A stretch of DNA of 64,000 bases from Streptomyces xanthii (GTDB lineage Bacteria > Actinomycetota > Actinomycetes > Streptomycetales > Streptomycetaceae), in assembly GCF_014621695.1 (NCBI RefSeq), contig NZ_CP061281.1:1364001-1428000 (forward strand), written 5' to 3'. A program made the translations under genes and the position numbers. The notes below the pieces were generated by a model. That model had not been told where the DNA came from. It ran no database searches and saw nothing but the letters and a program-made list of their open reading frames with translations. Below, in pieces: positions 16,600 to 25,235 of this stretch (positions are counted from its first letter, which is position 1; every line of letters starts with the position of its first letter).

Positions 16600-16907
16600 C
16601 CGCGAGGACTGGCGCGCTCGTTACTGGGTGGTTAAGCTCAGTTGAGCGGGACACACTCTCCCGCAGCACCACTCCAGGCGGCCTGGTGACGCAGCCGCCC
16701 CGAGTGTCAGTCGGTTCGGTACCGCGGTTTCGCAGTACCAGCATTTCTCTTCTCAGTACGGCACGGCTCCGGGACAGGGCCGTCCGGTTCCGCCCCCGCG
16801 ATCCGCCCTGCACGGCCGGTCGCGCGGGTCAACTCCCGTACGCCTTCCGCCTTTCCGGCGTTCGCGTACGACCCCTCAGTCGTCACCCTCACTCCTGGAG
16901 TTCCCGG
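16600..16907 (+). other. Leader region of the 3-hydroxyacyl-CoA dehydrogenase gene
   Basis: No gene is seen here. The stretch separates the HEAT-repeat gene (minus strand) from the dehydrogenase (plus strand), so it must hold both promoters. It is A/T-richer than its surroundings at 16610-16650. A read-through frame from 16686 is open but its Arg/Ser-rich product looks like non-coding translation. No convincing operator was recognised. Confidence 0.4.
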
Positions 16908-18698
16908 ATGGACGCTCCCCTGTCCCCTCTCTCGACGATCGCCGTCGTCGGTCTCGGCACCATGGGCACCGGCATCGCCGAGGTGCTCGCCCGCGCCGGC
17001 CGCGAGGTCATCGGCATCGACATCAGCGAGGCCGCCACCGGGCAGGCCGTCGCCGCCCTGGAGGCCTCGACGGCGCGTGCGGTGCGCCGTGAGCACCTCA
17101 CCGAGCAGCAGCGTGCGGACCTGCTCGCCCGCTTCCGTACGTTCACCGACCTGCAGGCCGCGGCCGGCGCCGACCTGGTCATCGAGGTCGTGCCCGAGTC
17201 GTACGAGATCAAGCAGCAGGTCTTCCGGGACCTGGACGCGATCGTGCGGCCCGAGACGATCATCGCGACGGGCACCAACGCGCTGTCCGTGACCCGGCTC
17301 GCCGCCGACTCGGCCCGCCCCGAGCGCGTGCTCGGCCTCCACTTCTTCAACCCTGCGCCCGCGATGAAGCTCGTCGAGGTCGTCTCCAGTGTGCTGACCG
17401 CGCCGACCGCGGTCACCGCCGTCACCGAGCTCGCCGTCGAGCTGGGCAAGGAGCCCGTCGCGGTCGGCGACCGGCCCGGTTTCGTCGCGGACGGTCTGCT
17501 CTTCGGCTACCTCAACCAGGCCGCCGCGATGTACGAGGCCAAGTACGCCTCCCGCGAGGACATCGACTCCGCGATGCAGCTCGGCTGCGGTCTGCCGATG
17601 GGCCCGCTGGCGCTGCTCGACCTGATCGGCATCGACACCGCGCGCACCGTCCTCGACGCGATGTACGCCGAGTCCCGCGACCGGCTGCACGCCCCCGCGC
17701 CGATCCTCAAGCAGCTCGCCGAGGCGGGCCTGACCGGCCGCAAGGCGGGCCGCGGCTTCTACTCGTACGAGGCGCCCGGCAGCGAGGTCGTCGTGCGGGA
17801 CGCGCTGACGCCGCTGACCGACGCGGACGCGGCGCCCACCCGCACGGTGCGCTCCGTCGGTGTCGCCGGCTCCGGGACGATGGCCTCCGGCATCGTCGAG
17901 GTGTTCGCGAAGGCCGGCTACGACGTCGTGCTCGCCGCCCGCAGCGAGGAGAAGGCGGAGAAGGCCAAGGCCCGCATCGCCAAGTCGCTCCAGCGCTCCG
18001 TCGACAAGGGCCGGATGACCGCCGAGACCGCGGAGCAGACGCTCTCGCGGATCACGCCGGCCGGCACCTACGACGCCTTCGCGGATGTCGACCTCGCGCT
18101 CGAGGCCGTCGCCGAGGACCTGGAGATCAAGCAGCAGCTGTTCGCCACGTTCGACAAGGTCTGCAAGCCGGGGGCGATCCTGGCGACGACCACCTCGTCG
18201 CTGCCCGTCGTCGCCTGCGCCCGCGCCACCTCGCGGCCGCAGGACGTGATCGGCATGCACTTCTTCAACCCGGCGCCCGCGATGAAGCTCGTCGAGGTCG
18301 TGCGCACGGTCCTGACCGGCGACGACGTGCACGCCACCGTCCGCGACCTCACGCTCAAGGTCCGCAAGCACCCGGTGGACTGCGGCGACCGGGCCGGCTT
18401 CATCGTGAACGCTTTGCTGTTCCCGTACCTGAACAACGCGATCAAGATGGTGCAGGAGCACTACGCGACGCTGGACGACATCGACGCCGCGATGAAGCTC
18501 GGCGGCGGCTACCCGATGGGTCCGTTCGAACTGCTCGACGTGGTCGGCCTGGACGTGTCCCTGGCCATCGAGAAGGTGCTGCACCGCGAGTTCCGCGACC
18601 CGGGGCTCGCGCCGGCACCGCTCCTGGAGCACCTGGTGGCCGCGGGCTGCCTCGGCCGCAAGACGGGCCGTGGCTTCCGCGAATATGCCCGGCGCTGA
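16908..18698 (+). CDS. Double-module 3-hydroxyacyl-CoA dehydrogenase
   Basis: A 596-aa NAD-dependent dehydrogenase made of two similar units (about 1-300 and 310-596). Each has a Rossmann start (VVGLGTMGTGIAEVLARAG; GVAGSGTMASGIVEVFAKAG), the HFFNPAPAMKLVEVV motif and a C-terminal 3HCDH helical domain ending in GRKAGRGFYSYE or GRKTGRGFREYA. The family interconverts 3-hydroxyacyl-CoA and 3-oxoacyl-CoA. Next to ccr, the likely role is making (S)-3-hydroxybutyryl-CoA for the ethylmalonyl-CoA pathway. GGAG lies eight bases before the ATG. Single-module enzymes are about 290 aa, so this is an internal duplication or fusion, common in actinomycetes. Confidence 0.9.
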   Translation: MDAPLSPLSTIAVVGLGTMGTGIAEVLARAGREVIGIDISEAATGQAVAALEASTARAVRREHLTEQQRADLLARFRTFTDLQAAAGADLVIEVVPESYEIKQQVFRDLDAIVRPETIIATGTNALSVTRLAADSARPERVLGLHFFNPAPAMKLVEVVSSVLTAPTAVTAVTELAVELGKEPVAVGDRPGFVADGLLFGYLNQAAAMYEAKYASREDIDSAMQLGCGLPMGPLALLDLIGIDTARTVLDAMYAESRDRLHAPAPILKQLAEAGLTGRKAGRGFYSYEAPGSEVVVRDALTPLTDADAAPTRTVRSVGVAGSGTMASGIVEVFAKAGYDVVLAARSEEKAEKAKARIAKSLQRSVDKGRMTAETAEQTLSRITPAGTYDAFADVDLALEAVAEDLEIKQQLFATFDKVCKPGAILATTTSSLPVVACARATSRPQDVIGMHFFNPAPAMKLVEVVRTVLTGDDVHATVRDLTLKVRKHPVDCGDRAGFIVNALLFPYLNNAIKMVQEHYATLDDIDAAMKLGGGYPMGPFELLDVVGLDVSLAIEKVLHREFRDPGLAPAPLLEHLVAAGCLGRKTGRGFREYARR

Positions 18699-18799
18699 GC
18701 AGGGGACGGGAGCCGCACCGGACACGGGTTCGGACGTGGGTTCGGACTGGGGCGGGCTGCTCGGGGAACCGAGCGGCCCGCTGACCGGGGAGCGTCTGG

Positions 18800-18820
18800 G
18801 AACGTACATGCAGTACGTTC
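18800..18820. promoter_or_regulatory. Palindromic operator candidate in front of the TetR gene
   Basis: GAACGTAC and GTACGTTC form a perfect 8-bp inverted repeat around a 5-base spacer, ending five bases before the preferred TetR start (18826). Size and symmetry fit a TetR-family operator, and autoregulation is inferred. The spacer contains an in-frame ATG (18808), so if that start is used the operator overlaps the first codons. Confidence 0.6.
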
Positions 18821-18825
18821 GGGTC

Positions 18826-19635
18826 ATGCCCAAGGCCGATCAGACCTCCCGTACCCCAGCTCAGCCCGACGCTCCGGCGGAGATGAGCGCCGCGGGCAGC
18901 CGCGCCGCCGCCCAGCGGCTCAAGATGCGCCGGGAGCTCGCGGCCGCGGCGATGGAGCTGTTCTCCACCAAGGGGTACGAGGCGACGACGGTCGACGAGA
19001 TCGCCGCCGCGGCGGGCGTCGCGCGCCGCACCTTCTTCCGGCACTTCCGCTCCAAGGAAGAGGCGATCTTCCCGGACCACGACGACACGCTCGTGCGCGC
19101 GGAGGCGGTGCTCAACGCGGCGCCGCCGCACGAACACCCGCTCGACACGGTCTGCCGGGGCATCAAGGAAGTCATGAAGATGTACGCGTCGTCGCCGACG
19201 GTCGCCGTCGAGCGGTACCGGCTGACGCGTGAGGTGCCGACGCTGCGCGAGGCGGAGATCGCCTCGGTGGCCCGCTACGAGCGCCTCTTCACCCGGTACC
19301 TGCTCGGCCACTTCGACGAGCAGGCCCACCACGACGGCAACGACGACCCGCTGCTCGCGGAGGTCGCCGCGTCGGCCGTCGTCACGGCGCACAACCACGT
19401 GCTGCGGCGCTGGCTGCGGGCGGGCGGCCAGGGTGACGTCGAGTCCCAGCTCGACCACGCCTTCGCGATCGTGCGCCGGACGTTCGGCACCGGCATCGGC
19501 GCGGGCCGCACCCCCGCGTCCCCGCCGCCGGCCCAGGTCTCGACCTCCGGGGAGGTCCTGGTCACGGTGGCCCGCACGGACGCGCCCCTCTCCGAGATCA
19601 TGCACACGATCGAAGAGGCCCTCCACAACCGCTGA
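18826..19635 (+). CDS. TetR-family transcriptional regulator of the ethylmalonyl-CoA cluster
   Basis: A 269-aa TetR-type repressor. The helix-turn-helix lies at about residues 30-75 (RRELAAAAMELFSTKGYEATTVDEIAAAAGVARRTFFRHFRSK, read in two halves), followed by a ligand-binding domain with a conserved DDTLVRAE entry and a flexible 40-residue tail. It lies between the dehydrogenase and ccr genes in the same direction, so it probably senses a pathway metabolite such as an acyl-CoA; this is inference. The start is ambiguous between ATG 18826 and 18808. A palindromic operator lies directly upstream and a strong hairpin follows the stop. Confidence 0.87.
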   Translation: MPKADQTSRTPAQPDAPAEMSAAGSRAAAQRLKMRRELAAAAMELFSTKGYEATTVDEIAAAAGVARRTFFRHFRSKEEAIFPDHDDTLVRAEAVLNAAPPHEHPLDTVCRGIKEVMKMYASSPTVAVERYRLTREVPTLREAEIASVARYERLFTRYLLGHFDEQAHHDGNDDPLLAEVAASAVVTAHNHVLRRWLRAGGQGDVESQLDHAFAIVRRTFGTGIGAGRTPASPPPAQVSTSGEVLVTVARTDAPLSEIMHTIEEALHNR

Positions 19636-19640
19636 ACCGG

Positions 19641-19666
19641 CCCCGGAGGCCGCCCGGCCTCCGGGG
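19641..19666 (+). terminator. Terminator hairpin after the TetR gene
   Basis: CCCCGGAGGCC and GGCCTCCGGGG form a perfect 11-bp stem with a GCCC loop, starting five bases after the TetR stop. It lacks a U-tract. The next gene starts 28 bases later, so partial read-through is possible. Confidence 0.7.
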
Positions 19667-19694
19667 GCGCGGACCGGTCGAGGACGAGGGATCC

Positions 19695-20333
19695 ATGGGG
19701 ACCAACCCGAAGCCCGTCCCGCGACGCCGTCAGGCCGCCGCTCTCGCTCTGTGGCGGTGGCGTGCGCCGCTGTTCGCGTTCGAACCGGACGCGGAGTGGG
19801 GCCTGGACCGCTCCGCGCTGGAGTCGCTGTTCCGGCTGGCCGCAGCGGCTCCCGGCGAACGGACGGACCAGGCCTACCGGCACGCCGTCACCGCGCTGCG
19901 CACGGCCCCGCTCTTCACGTCCGAGGTCGACCCGGACACGGTCCAGCTCGTCCAGCTGGAGACCGTCGGCAACCTACTGACCTTCGCCGAACTGCTGGAC
20001 AACCCGGGCGGGGACGAGGCCGACCGCGTACACGAGACCTCGGCCGGCCTGGCGGGTCACCTCGACGCCCTCGTCGAGGACTCCCTCCACGCCCACCCCT
20101 CCGAAGAAGCCCACCGCGCGTACGTCACCGCCCTCACGGACCCGGCACACGGTGGCTACTTCGCCTCCCGCCACGCCGCCGTGGAGACCGCCTGTCACCG
20201 CGCCCTGGACTCCCTCCCCGACTCCACCGGCCTGACCGGCTCGCCCGCGGGCCGCGGACTGCTCGCGCTCTGCGAGGACTTCGGCGCGGAGCTCGTCACC
20301 ACGCTCCACTGGCTCCGCACGACGGGCTACTAG
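19695..20333 (+). CDS. Conserved-looking hypothetical protein between tetR and ccr
   Basis: A 212-aa protein I do not recognise. It is soluble and mostly helical, with an Arg-rich N-terminus (PVPRRRQAAALALWRWR) and no signal peptide, membrane segment or catalytic motif. GACGAGGG precedes the ATG by a few bases. Codon use is normal for the region, so it is probably a real gene. It is in line with tetR and ccr but separated from ccr by a 533-base palindrome-rich gap, so it is probably not co-transcribed with ccr. Acidic and aromatic residues (HWLRTTGY) cluster at the C-terminus. Confidence 0.6.
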   Translation: MGTNPKPVPRRRQAAALALWRWRAPLFAFEPDAEWGLDRSALESLFRLAAAAPGERTDQAYRHAVTALRTAPLFTSEVDPDTVQLVQLETVGNLLTFAELLDNPGGDEADRVHETSAGLAGHLDALVEDSLHAHPSEEAHRAYVTALTDPAHGGYFASRHAAVETACHRALDSLPDSTGLTGSPAGRGLLALCEDFGAELVTTLHWLRTTGY

Positions 20334-20419
20334 CGACGGGCGATCCGCCGCGAACCCGGGACGCCCGCCTCCCCCGTCACCCCATCGGCAGAACCCCCCG
20401 TGTCGCCCCCCACCCCTGC

Positions 20420-20600
20420 TGGCACGCAGTGCCATACATCCCGCACCTTCGACACCCCTCCCCACCCCACCCCCACCTCCCGCGATCGATCATCGATCCC
20501 TTTCGGGGCCCGGAAACCCCTTCTGACCACGGATGATCGATCATCGCTCAGCTGGAGCCAAAAGATTTCAGCTGAGCGAAATTGGTGGCACCCAGTGCCT
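20420..20600. promoter_or_regulatory. Palindrome-rich regulatory region upstream of ccr
   Basis: The 533-base gap 20334-20866 has no gene but five symmetric elements: TGGCAC-GCA-GTGCCA (20420-20434); GATCGAT-C-ATCGATC (20484-20498); GATGATCGATCATC (20532-20545); GCTCAGCTG/CAGCTGAGC around a 14-base loop (20546-20577); and TGGCAC-CCA-GTGCCT (20586-20600). The 11-mer GATCGATCATC occurs twice, 51 bases apart (about five helical turns). This density suggests several operators controlling ccr. The first and last elements are copies of one motif, 166 bases apart. The -10/-35 elements were not identified with confidence. Confidence 0.6.
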
Positions 20601-20866
20601 TGTGCACCGTCACGGCGTGCCATACGTTGAAGGTGTCCGGGCGGCCGGCGTGCAGAGAACTTCCGTACGCCGGCTGTCCCCGCAAGCCTCGACCGACCGT
20701 GGCTCGCGCGCCCGGACGCCTGCGTCACAGGCAACCTTCCGCGCCACACCAAGCGCTGCCAGAGCACCACCCGCCGAACCGACGGCACCGCACCACCACC
20801 AGCAGCAGCCCCATACCGACCCCGACTCAGCGTTCCCCTCAGACGCTCATCGCCGGAGGCACCACC

Positions 20867-22204
20867 GTGAAGGAAATCCTGGACGCGATTCAGTCGCAGA
20901 CCGCCACGTCTGCCGACTTCGCCGCCCTGCCGCTGCCCGACTCGTACCGCGCGGTCACCGTGCACAAGGACGAGCAGGAGATGTTCGCCGGGCTCGCCAG
21001 CCGCGACAAGGACCCGCGCAAGTCGCTGCACCTCGACGACGTCGCGCTGCCGGAGCTCGGCCCGGGCGAGGCCCTGGTCGCCGTCATGGCCAGCTCCGTG
21101 AACTACAACTCGGTCTGGACCTCGATCTTCGAGCCGGTCTCCACCTTCGGCTTCCTGGAGCGTTACGGCCGGCTCAGCGAGCTCAGCAAGCGCCACGACC
21201 TCCCCTACCACGTCATCGGCTCCGACCTCGCGGGCGTCGTCCTGCGCACCGGCCCGGGCGTCAACGCCTGGAACCCGGGCGACGAGGTCGTCGCGCACTG
21301 CCTCAGCGTCGAGCTGGAGTCCTCGGACGGCCACAACGACACGATGCTCGACCCCGAGCAGCGCATCTGGGGCTTCGAGACCAACTTCGGCGGCCTCGCC
21401 GAGATCGCCCTGGTCAAGTCGAACCAGCTGATGCCGAAGCCCGACCACCTGAGCTGGGAGGAGGCCGCGGCCCCGGGCCTGGTGAACTCCACCGCCTACC
21501 GCCAGCTGGTCTCCCGCAACGGCGCCGGCATGAAGCAGGGCGACAACGTCCTGATCTGGGGCGCGAGCGGCGGCCTCGGCTCGTACGCCACCCAGTTCGC
21601 CCTGGCCGGCGGCGCCAACCCGATCTGTGTCGTCTCCTCCCCGGAGAAGGCCGACATCTGCCGGGCCATGGGCGCCGAGGCGGTCATCGACCGCAACGCC
21701 GAGGGCTACAAGTTCTGGAAGAACGAGCACGAGCAGGACCCGCGCGAGTGGAAGCGCTTCGGCAAGCGCATCCGCGAGCTCACCGGCGGCGAGGACGTGG
21801 ACATCGTCTTCGAGCACCCGGGCCGCGAGACCTTCGGCGCCTCCGTCTACGTCACCCGCAAGGGCGGCACGATCGTCACCTGCGCGTCGACGTCCGGCTA
21901 CAACCACGAGTACGACAACCGCTACCTGTGGATGTCGCTGAAGCGGATCGTCGGCTCGCACTTCGCGAACTACCGCGAGGCCTGGGAGGCCAACCGCCTC
22001 ATCGCCAAGGGCAAGATCCACCCCACCCTGTCGAAGGTCTACTCCCTCGAGGAGACCGGCCAGGCCGCCTACGACGTGCACCGCAACCTCCACCAGGGCA
22101 AGGTCGGCGTCCTCGCGCTGGCCCCCGAGGAGGGCCTGGGCGTCCGCGACCACGACAAGCGCGCCCAGCACATCGACGCCATCAACCGCTTCCGCAACAT
22201 CTGA
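20867..22204 (+). CDS. ccr: Crotonyl-CoA carboxylase/reductase
   Basis: A 445-aa MDR-superfamily enzyme that reductively carboxylates crotonyl-CoA with NADPH and CO2 to (2S)-ethylmalonyl-CoA, the signature step of the ethylmalonyl-CoA pathway and a source of polyketide extender units. The four CO2-binding residues known from the Kitasatospora enzyme are present at the same numbers: Asn81, Phe170, Glu171 and His365. The NADPH Rossmann motif is WGASGGLGSYATQ near 231. The GTG start at 20867 has GGAGG seven bases upstream, and the longer open frame upstream is non-coding in character. It is followed 21 bases later by ecm, so it heads the five-gene catabolic operon. Confidence 0.97.
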   Translation: MKEILDAIQSQTATSADFAALPLPDSYRAVTVHKDEQEMFAGLASRDKDPRKSLHLDDVALPELGPGEALVAVMASSVNYNSVWTSIFEPVSTFGFLERYGRLSELSKRHDLPYHVIGSDLAGVVLRTGPGVNAWNPGDEVVAHCLSVELESSDGHNDTMLDPEQRIWGFETNFGGLAEIALVKSNQLMPKPDHLSWEEAAAPGLVNSTAYRQLVSRNGAGMKQGDNVLIWGASGGLGSYATQFALAGGANPICVVSSPEKADICRAMGAEAVIDRNAEGYKFWKNEHEQDPREWKRFGKRIRELTGGEDVDIVFEHPGRETFGASVYVTRKGGTIVTCASTSGYNHEYDNRYLWMSLKRIVGSHFANYREAWEANRLIAKGKIHPTLSKVYSLEETGQAAYDVHRNLHQGKVGVLALAPEEGLGVRDHDKRAQHIDAINRFRNI

Positions 22205-22225
22205 TTCCCGGGGGAGCACGAGCAG

Positions 22226-24274
22226 ATGACTGAGCGTCAGAAGGACCGGCCGTGGCTCATGCGCACGTACGCCGGTCACTCCACGGCGGAGGCGTCCAAC
22301 GAGCTGTACCGGCGCAACCTCGCCAAGGGCCAGACGGGTCTGTCGGTCGCCTTCGACCTGCCGACCCAGACCGGCTACGACCCGGACCACGTCCTCGCCC
22401 GCGGCGAGGTCGGCCGGGTCGGCGTCCCGGTCTCGCATCTCGGTGACATGCGACGGCTGTTCCAGGACATCCCCCTGGAGCAGATGAACACCTCGATGAC
22501 CATCAACGCCACCGCCATGTGGCTTCTGGCGCTCTACCAGGTCGTCGCGGAGGAGCAGGGCGCGGACATCGCGACGCTCCAGGGCACGACGCAGAACGAC
22601 ATCGTCAAGGAGTACCTGTCGCGGGGCACCCACGTGTTCCCGCCCGGGCCCTCCCTGCGTCTGACGACCGACATGATCGCCTACACGGTGTCCCACATCC
22701 CCAAGTGGAACCCGATCAACATCTGCTCGTACCACCTCCAGGAGGCGGGGGCCACACCGGTCCAGGAGATCGCGTACGCGATGTCCACCGCCATCGCTGT
22801 TCTCGATGCCGTACGCGACTCAGGGCAGGTCCCCGAGGAGAAGTTCGGGGACGTCGTGGCCCGCATCTCCTTCTTCGTGAACGCGGGAGTCCGCTTCATC
22901 GAGGAGATGTGCAAGATGCGGGCGTTCGGGCGGATCTGGGACCAGATCACGCGCGAGCGGTACGGCATCGAGAACGCGAAGCAGCGCCGGTTCCGCTACG
23001 GCGTGCAGGTCAACTCCCTGGGCCTGACCGAGGCCCAGCCGGAGAACAACGTCCAGCGGATCGTCCTCGAGATGCTGGCCGTCACCCTCTCCAAGGACGC
23101 GCGCGCCCGCGCCGTCCAGCTGCCGGCCTGGAACGAGGCCCTGGGCCTCCCGCGGCCGTGGGACCAGCAGTGGTCCCTGCGCATCCAGCAGGTCCTCGCC
23201 CACGAGAGCGACCTGCTGGAGTACGAGGACATCTTCGCGGGCTCGCACGTCATCGAGAAGAAGGTCGACGAGCTCGTCGCGGAGTGCCTCGCCGAGATCG
23301 ACCGGATCCAGGAGATGGGCGGCGCGATGGCCGCCGTCGAGTCCGGCTACCTCAAGTCGCAGCTCGTCTCCTCGCACGCCGAGCGGCGCGCTCGTATCGA
23401 GGCCGGCGACGAGAAGATCGTCGGTGTGAACATCTACGAGTCGACCGAGCCGAACCCGCTCACGGCCGACCTGGACGCCGCGATCATGACCGTCGACCAC
23501 GCCGTCGAGGCGCAGGTCGTCCGGGCCATCGGCGAGTGGAAGACCACCCGTCAGGAGTCCTCCGACCGCCAGGGCATGGGCGACCCGTTCCACTACCCGA
23601 CCACCGGGCAGGCCCTGGAGCGCCTCAAGGAGGCCGCGGCCGGCACCGAGAACCTGATGGAGGCCACCCTGGAGTGCGCCCGCGCGGGTGTCACGACCGG
23701 CGAGTGGGCCGGGGCGCTGCGCGAGGTCTTCGGCGAGTTCCGCGCCCCCACCGGCGTCTCCTCCGCCCCGGTCGCCGTGACCGCCGAGGCGGGCACCCCG
23801 CTCGCCGAGGTCCGCGAGAAGGTCCGCCGCACCGGCGAGGAGCTCGGCGGCAAGCTGCGCCTCCTGGTCGGCAAGCCGGGCCTGGACGGGCACTCCAACG
23901 GCGCCGAGCAGATCGCCGTGCGGGCCCGCGACGCCGGGTTCGAGGTGGTCTACCAGGGCATCCGGCTCACCCCGGAACAGATCGTGTCCGCCGCGCTCGC
24001 CGAGGACGTGCACTGCGTCGGCCTGTCGATCCTCTCCGGATCGCACGCCGAGCTGGTGCCCGACGTCCTGGACCGGATGCGCGAGGCGGGCGCCACCGAC
24101 GTCCCCGTGATCGTCGGAGGCATCATCCCCAACGCCGACGCCGAGGACCTGAAGCGGGCGGGAGTGGCCGCCGTCTTCACCCCCAAGGACTTCGGCATCA
24201 CGGAGATCATCGGCCGTATCGTCGACGAGATCCGGAAAGCGAACCAGCTCGACCCTCTGGAGGTCCCCGCATGA
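22226..24274 (+). CDS. ecm: Ethylmalonyl-CoA mutase (MeaA-like, B12-dependent)
   Basis: A 682-aa coenzyme-B12 mutase in which the large substrate-binding barrel and the cobalamin domain share one chain. The barrel (about 20-520) has TQTGYDPDH and GTTQNDIVKEY; the C-terminal cobalamin-binding domain has the DxHxxG motif with Asp554, His556 and Gly559. Family members convert ethylmalonyl-CoA to methylsuccinyl-CoA; lying directly between ccr and the CoA lyase makes this more likely than methylmalonyl-CoA mutase. GGGGAGC precedes the ATG. The stop overlaps the lyase start (ATGA). Confidence 0.94.
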   Translation: MTERQKDRPWLMRTYAGHSTAEASNELYRRNLAKGQTGLSVAFDLPTQTGYDPDHVLARGEVGRVGVPVSHLGDMRRLFQDIPLEQMNTSMTINATAMWLLALYQVVAEEQGADIATLQGTTQNDIVKEYLSRGTHVFPPGPSLRLTTDMIAYTVSHIPKWNPINICSYHLQEAGATPVQEIAYAMSTAIAVLDAVRDSGQVPEEKFGDVVARISFFVNAGVRFIEEMCKMRAFGRIWDQITRERYGIENAKQRRFRYGVQVNSLGLTEAQPENNVQRIVLEMLAVTLSKDARARAVQLPAWNEALGLPRPWDQQWSLRIQQVLAHESDLLEYEDIFAGSHVIEKKVDELVAECLAEIDRIQEMGGAMAAVESGYLKSQLVSSHAERRARIEAGDEKIVGVNIYESTEPNPLTADLDAAIMTVDHAVEAQVVRAIGEWKTTRQESSDRQGMGDPFHYPTTGQALERLKEAAAGTENLMEATLECARAGVTTGEWAGALREVFGEFRAPTGVSSAPVAVTAEAGTPLAEVREKVRRTGEELGGKLRLLVGKPGLDGHSNGAEQIAVRARDAGFEVVYQGIRLTPEQIVSAALAEDVHCVGLSILSGSHAELVPDVLDRMREAGATDVPVIVGGIIPNADAEDLKRAGVAAVFTPKDFGITEIIGRIVDEIRKANQLDPLEVPA

Positions 24275-25230
24275 CTGTGAACCGTCTCCGTCCGCGCCGC
24301 TCCTGCCTCGCGGTGCCCGGAAGCAACCCCCGCTTCCTGGAGAAGGCCCAGGGTCTGGCGGCCGACCAGGTCTTCCTCGACCTGGAGGACGCCTGCGCCC
24401 CGCTCGCCAAGCCGGAGGCCCGGCACACCATCGTCAAGTTCCTGAACGAGGGTGACTGGACGGGCAAGACGCGCGTCGTGCGGGTCAACGACTGGACCAC
24501 CGAGTGGACCTACCGCGACGTCGTCACCGTCGTCGAGGGCGCCGGCCAGAACCTCGACTGCATCATGCTCCCGAAGGTCCAGACGGCCGACCAGGTCGTC
24601 GCCCTGGACCTGCTGCTGACCCAGATCGAGAAGACGATGGGCTTCGAGGTCGGCAAGATCGGCATCGAGGCGCAGATCGAGAACGCGCAGGGCCTCAACA
24701 ACGTCAACGCGATCGCGCAGGCCTCCCCGCGCATCGAGACGATCATCTTCGGCCCGGCCGACTTCATGGCCTCCATCAACATGAAGTCCCTGGTCGTCGG
24801 CGAGCAGCCGCCCGGCTACGGCGCCGACGCCTACCACTACATCCTGATGAAGATCCTGATGGCCGCCCGCGCCAACGACCTCCAGGCGATCGACGGCCCC
24901 TACCTGCAGATCCGCAACGTGGACGGCTTCCGCGAGGTCGCGGGCCGCGCCGCCGCCCTCGGCTTCGACGGCAAGTGGGTGCTGCACCCCGGCCAGGTCG
25001 AGGCCGCCAACGAGATCTTCTCGCCGTCGCAGGAGGACTTCGACCACGCCGAGCTGATCCTGGACGCGTACGACTACTACACGTCCGAGGCCGGCGGCAA
25101 GAAGGGCTCGGCCATGCTCGGCGACGAGATGATCGACGAGGCCTCCCGCAAGATGGCCCTGGTCATCTCGGGCAAGGGCCGCGCGGCCGGCATGCAGCGC
25201 ACCAGCAAGTTCGAGGCCCCGGAGGCGTAA
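24271..25230 (+). CDS. HpcH/HpaI-family CoA lyase (beta-methylmalyl-CoA/malyl-CoA lyase type)
   Basis: A 319-aa TIM-barrel lyase of the CitE/Mcl group. Visible landmarks are RSCLAVPGSNPRFLEKA, the acidic DLEDACAP, IGIEAQIENAQG (conserved Glu) and WVLHPGQVEAANEIFSP. In the ethylmalonyl-CoA pathway this enzyme cleaves beta-methylmalyl-CoA to glyoxylate and propionyl-CoA. The ATG overlaps the ecm stop by four bases and has GGAGG seven bases upstream. The L-malyl-CoA activity or paired thioesterase cannot be assigned from sequence alone. Confidence 0.9.
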   Translation: MTVNRLRPRRSCLAVPGSNPRFLEKAQGLAADQVFLDLEDACAPLAKPEARHTIVKFLNEGDWTGKTRVVRVNDWTTEWTYRDVVTVVEGAGQNLDCIMLPKVQTADQVVALDLLLTQIEKTMGFEVGKIGIEAQIENAQGLNNVNAIAQASPRIETIIFGPADFMASINMKSLVVGEQPPGYGADAYHYILMKILMAARANDLQAIDGPYLQIRNVDGFREVAGRAAALGFDGKWVLHPGQVEAANEIFSPSQEDFDHAELILDAYDYYTSEAGGKKGSAMLGDEMIDEASRKMALVISGKGRAAGMQRTSKFEAPEA

Positions 25231-25235
25231 GACAC

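Noticed and set aside
16686..16907. N-terminal extension of the 3-hydroxyacyl-CoA dehydrogenase
   Set aside because: The Arg/Ser-rich extension does not match the family. The ATG at 16908 has a good SD and gives the Rossmann fold a normal start.
20582..20866. 95-residue N-terminal extension of Ccr
   Set aside because: It runs through the palindromic upstream region, is Pro/Thr-rich without structure, and residue numbering matches known Ccr only from the GTG at 20867.
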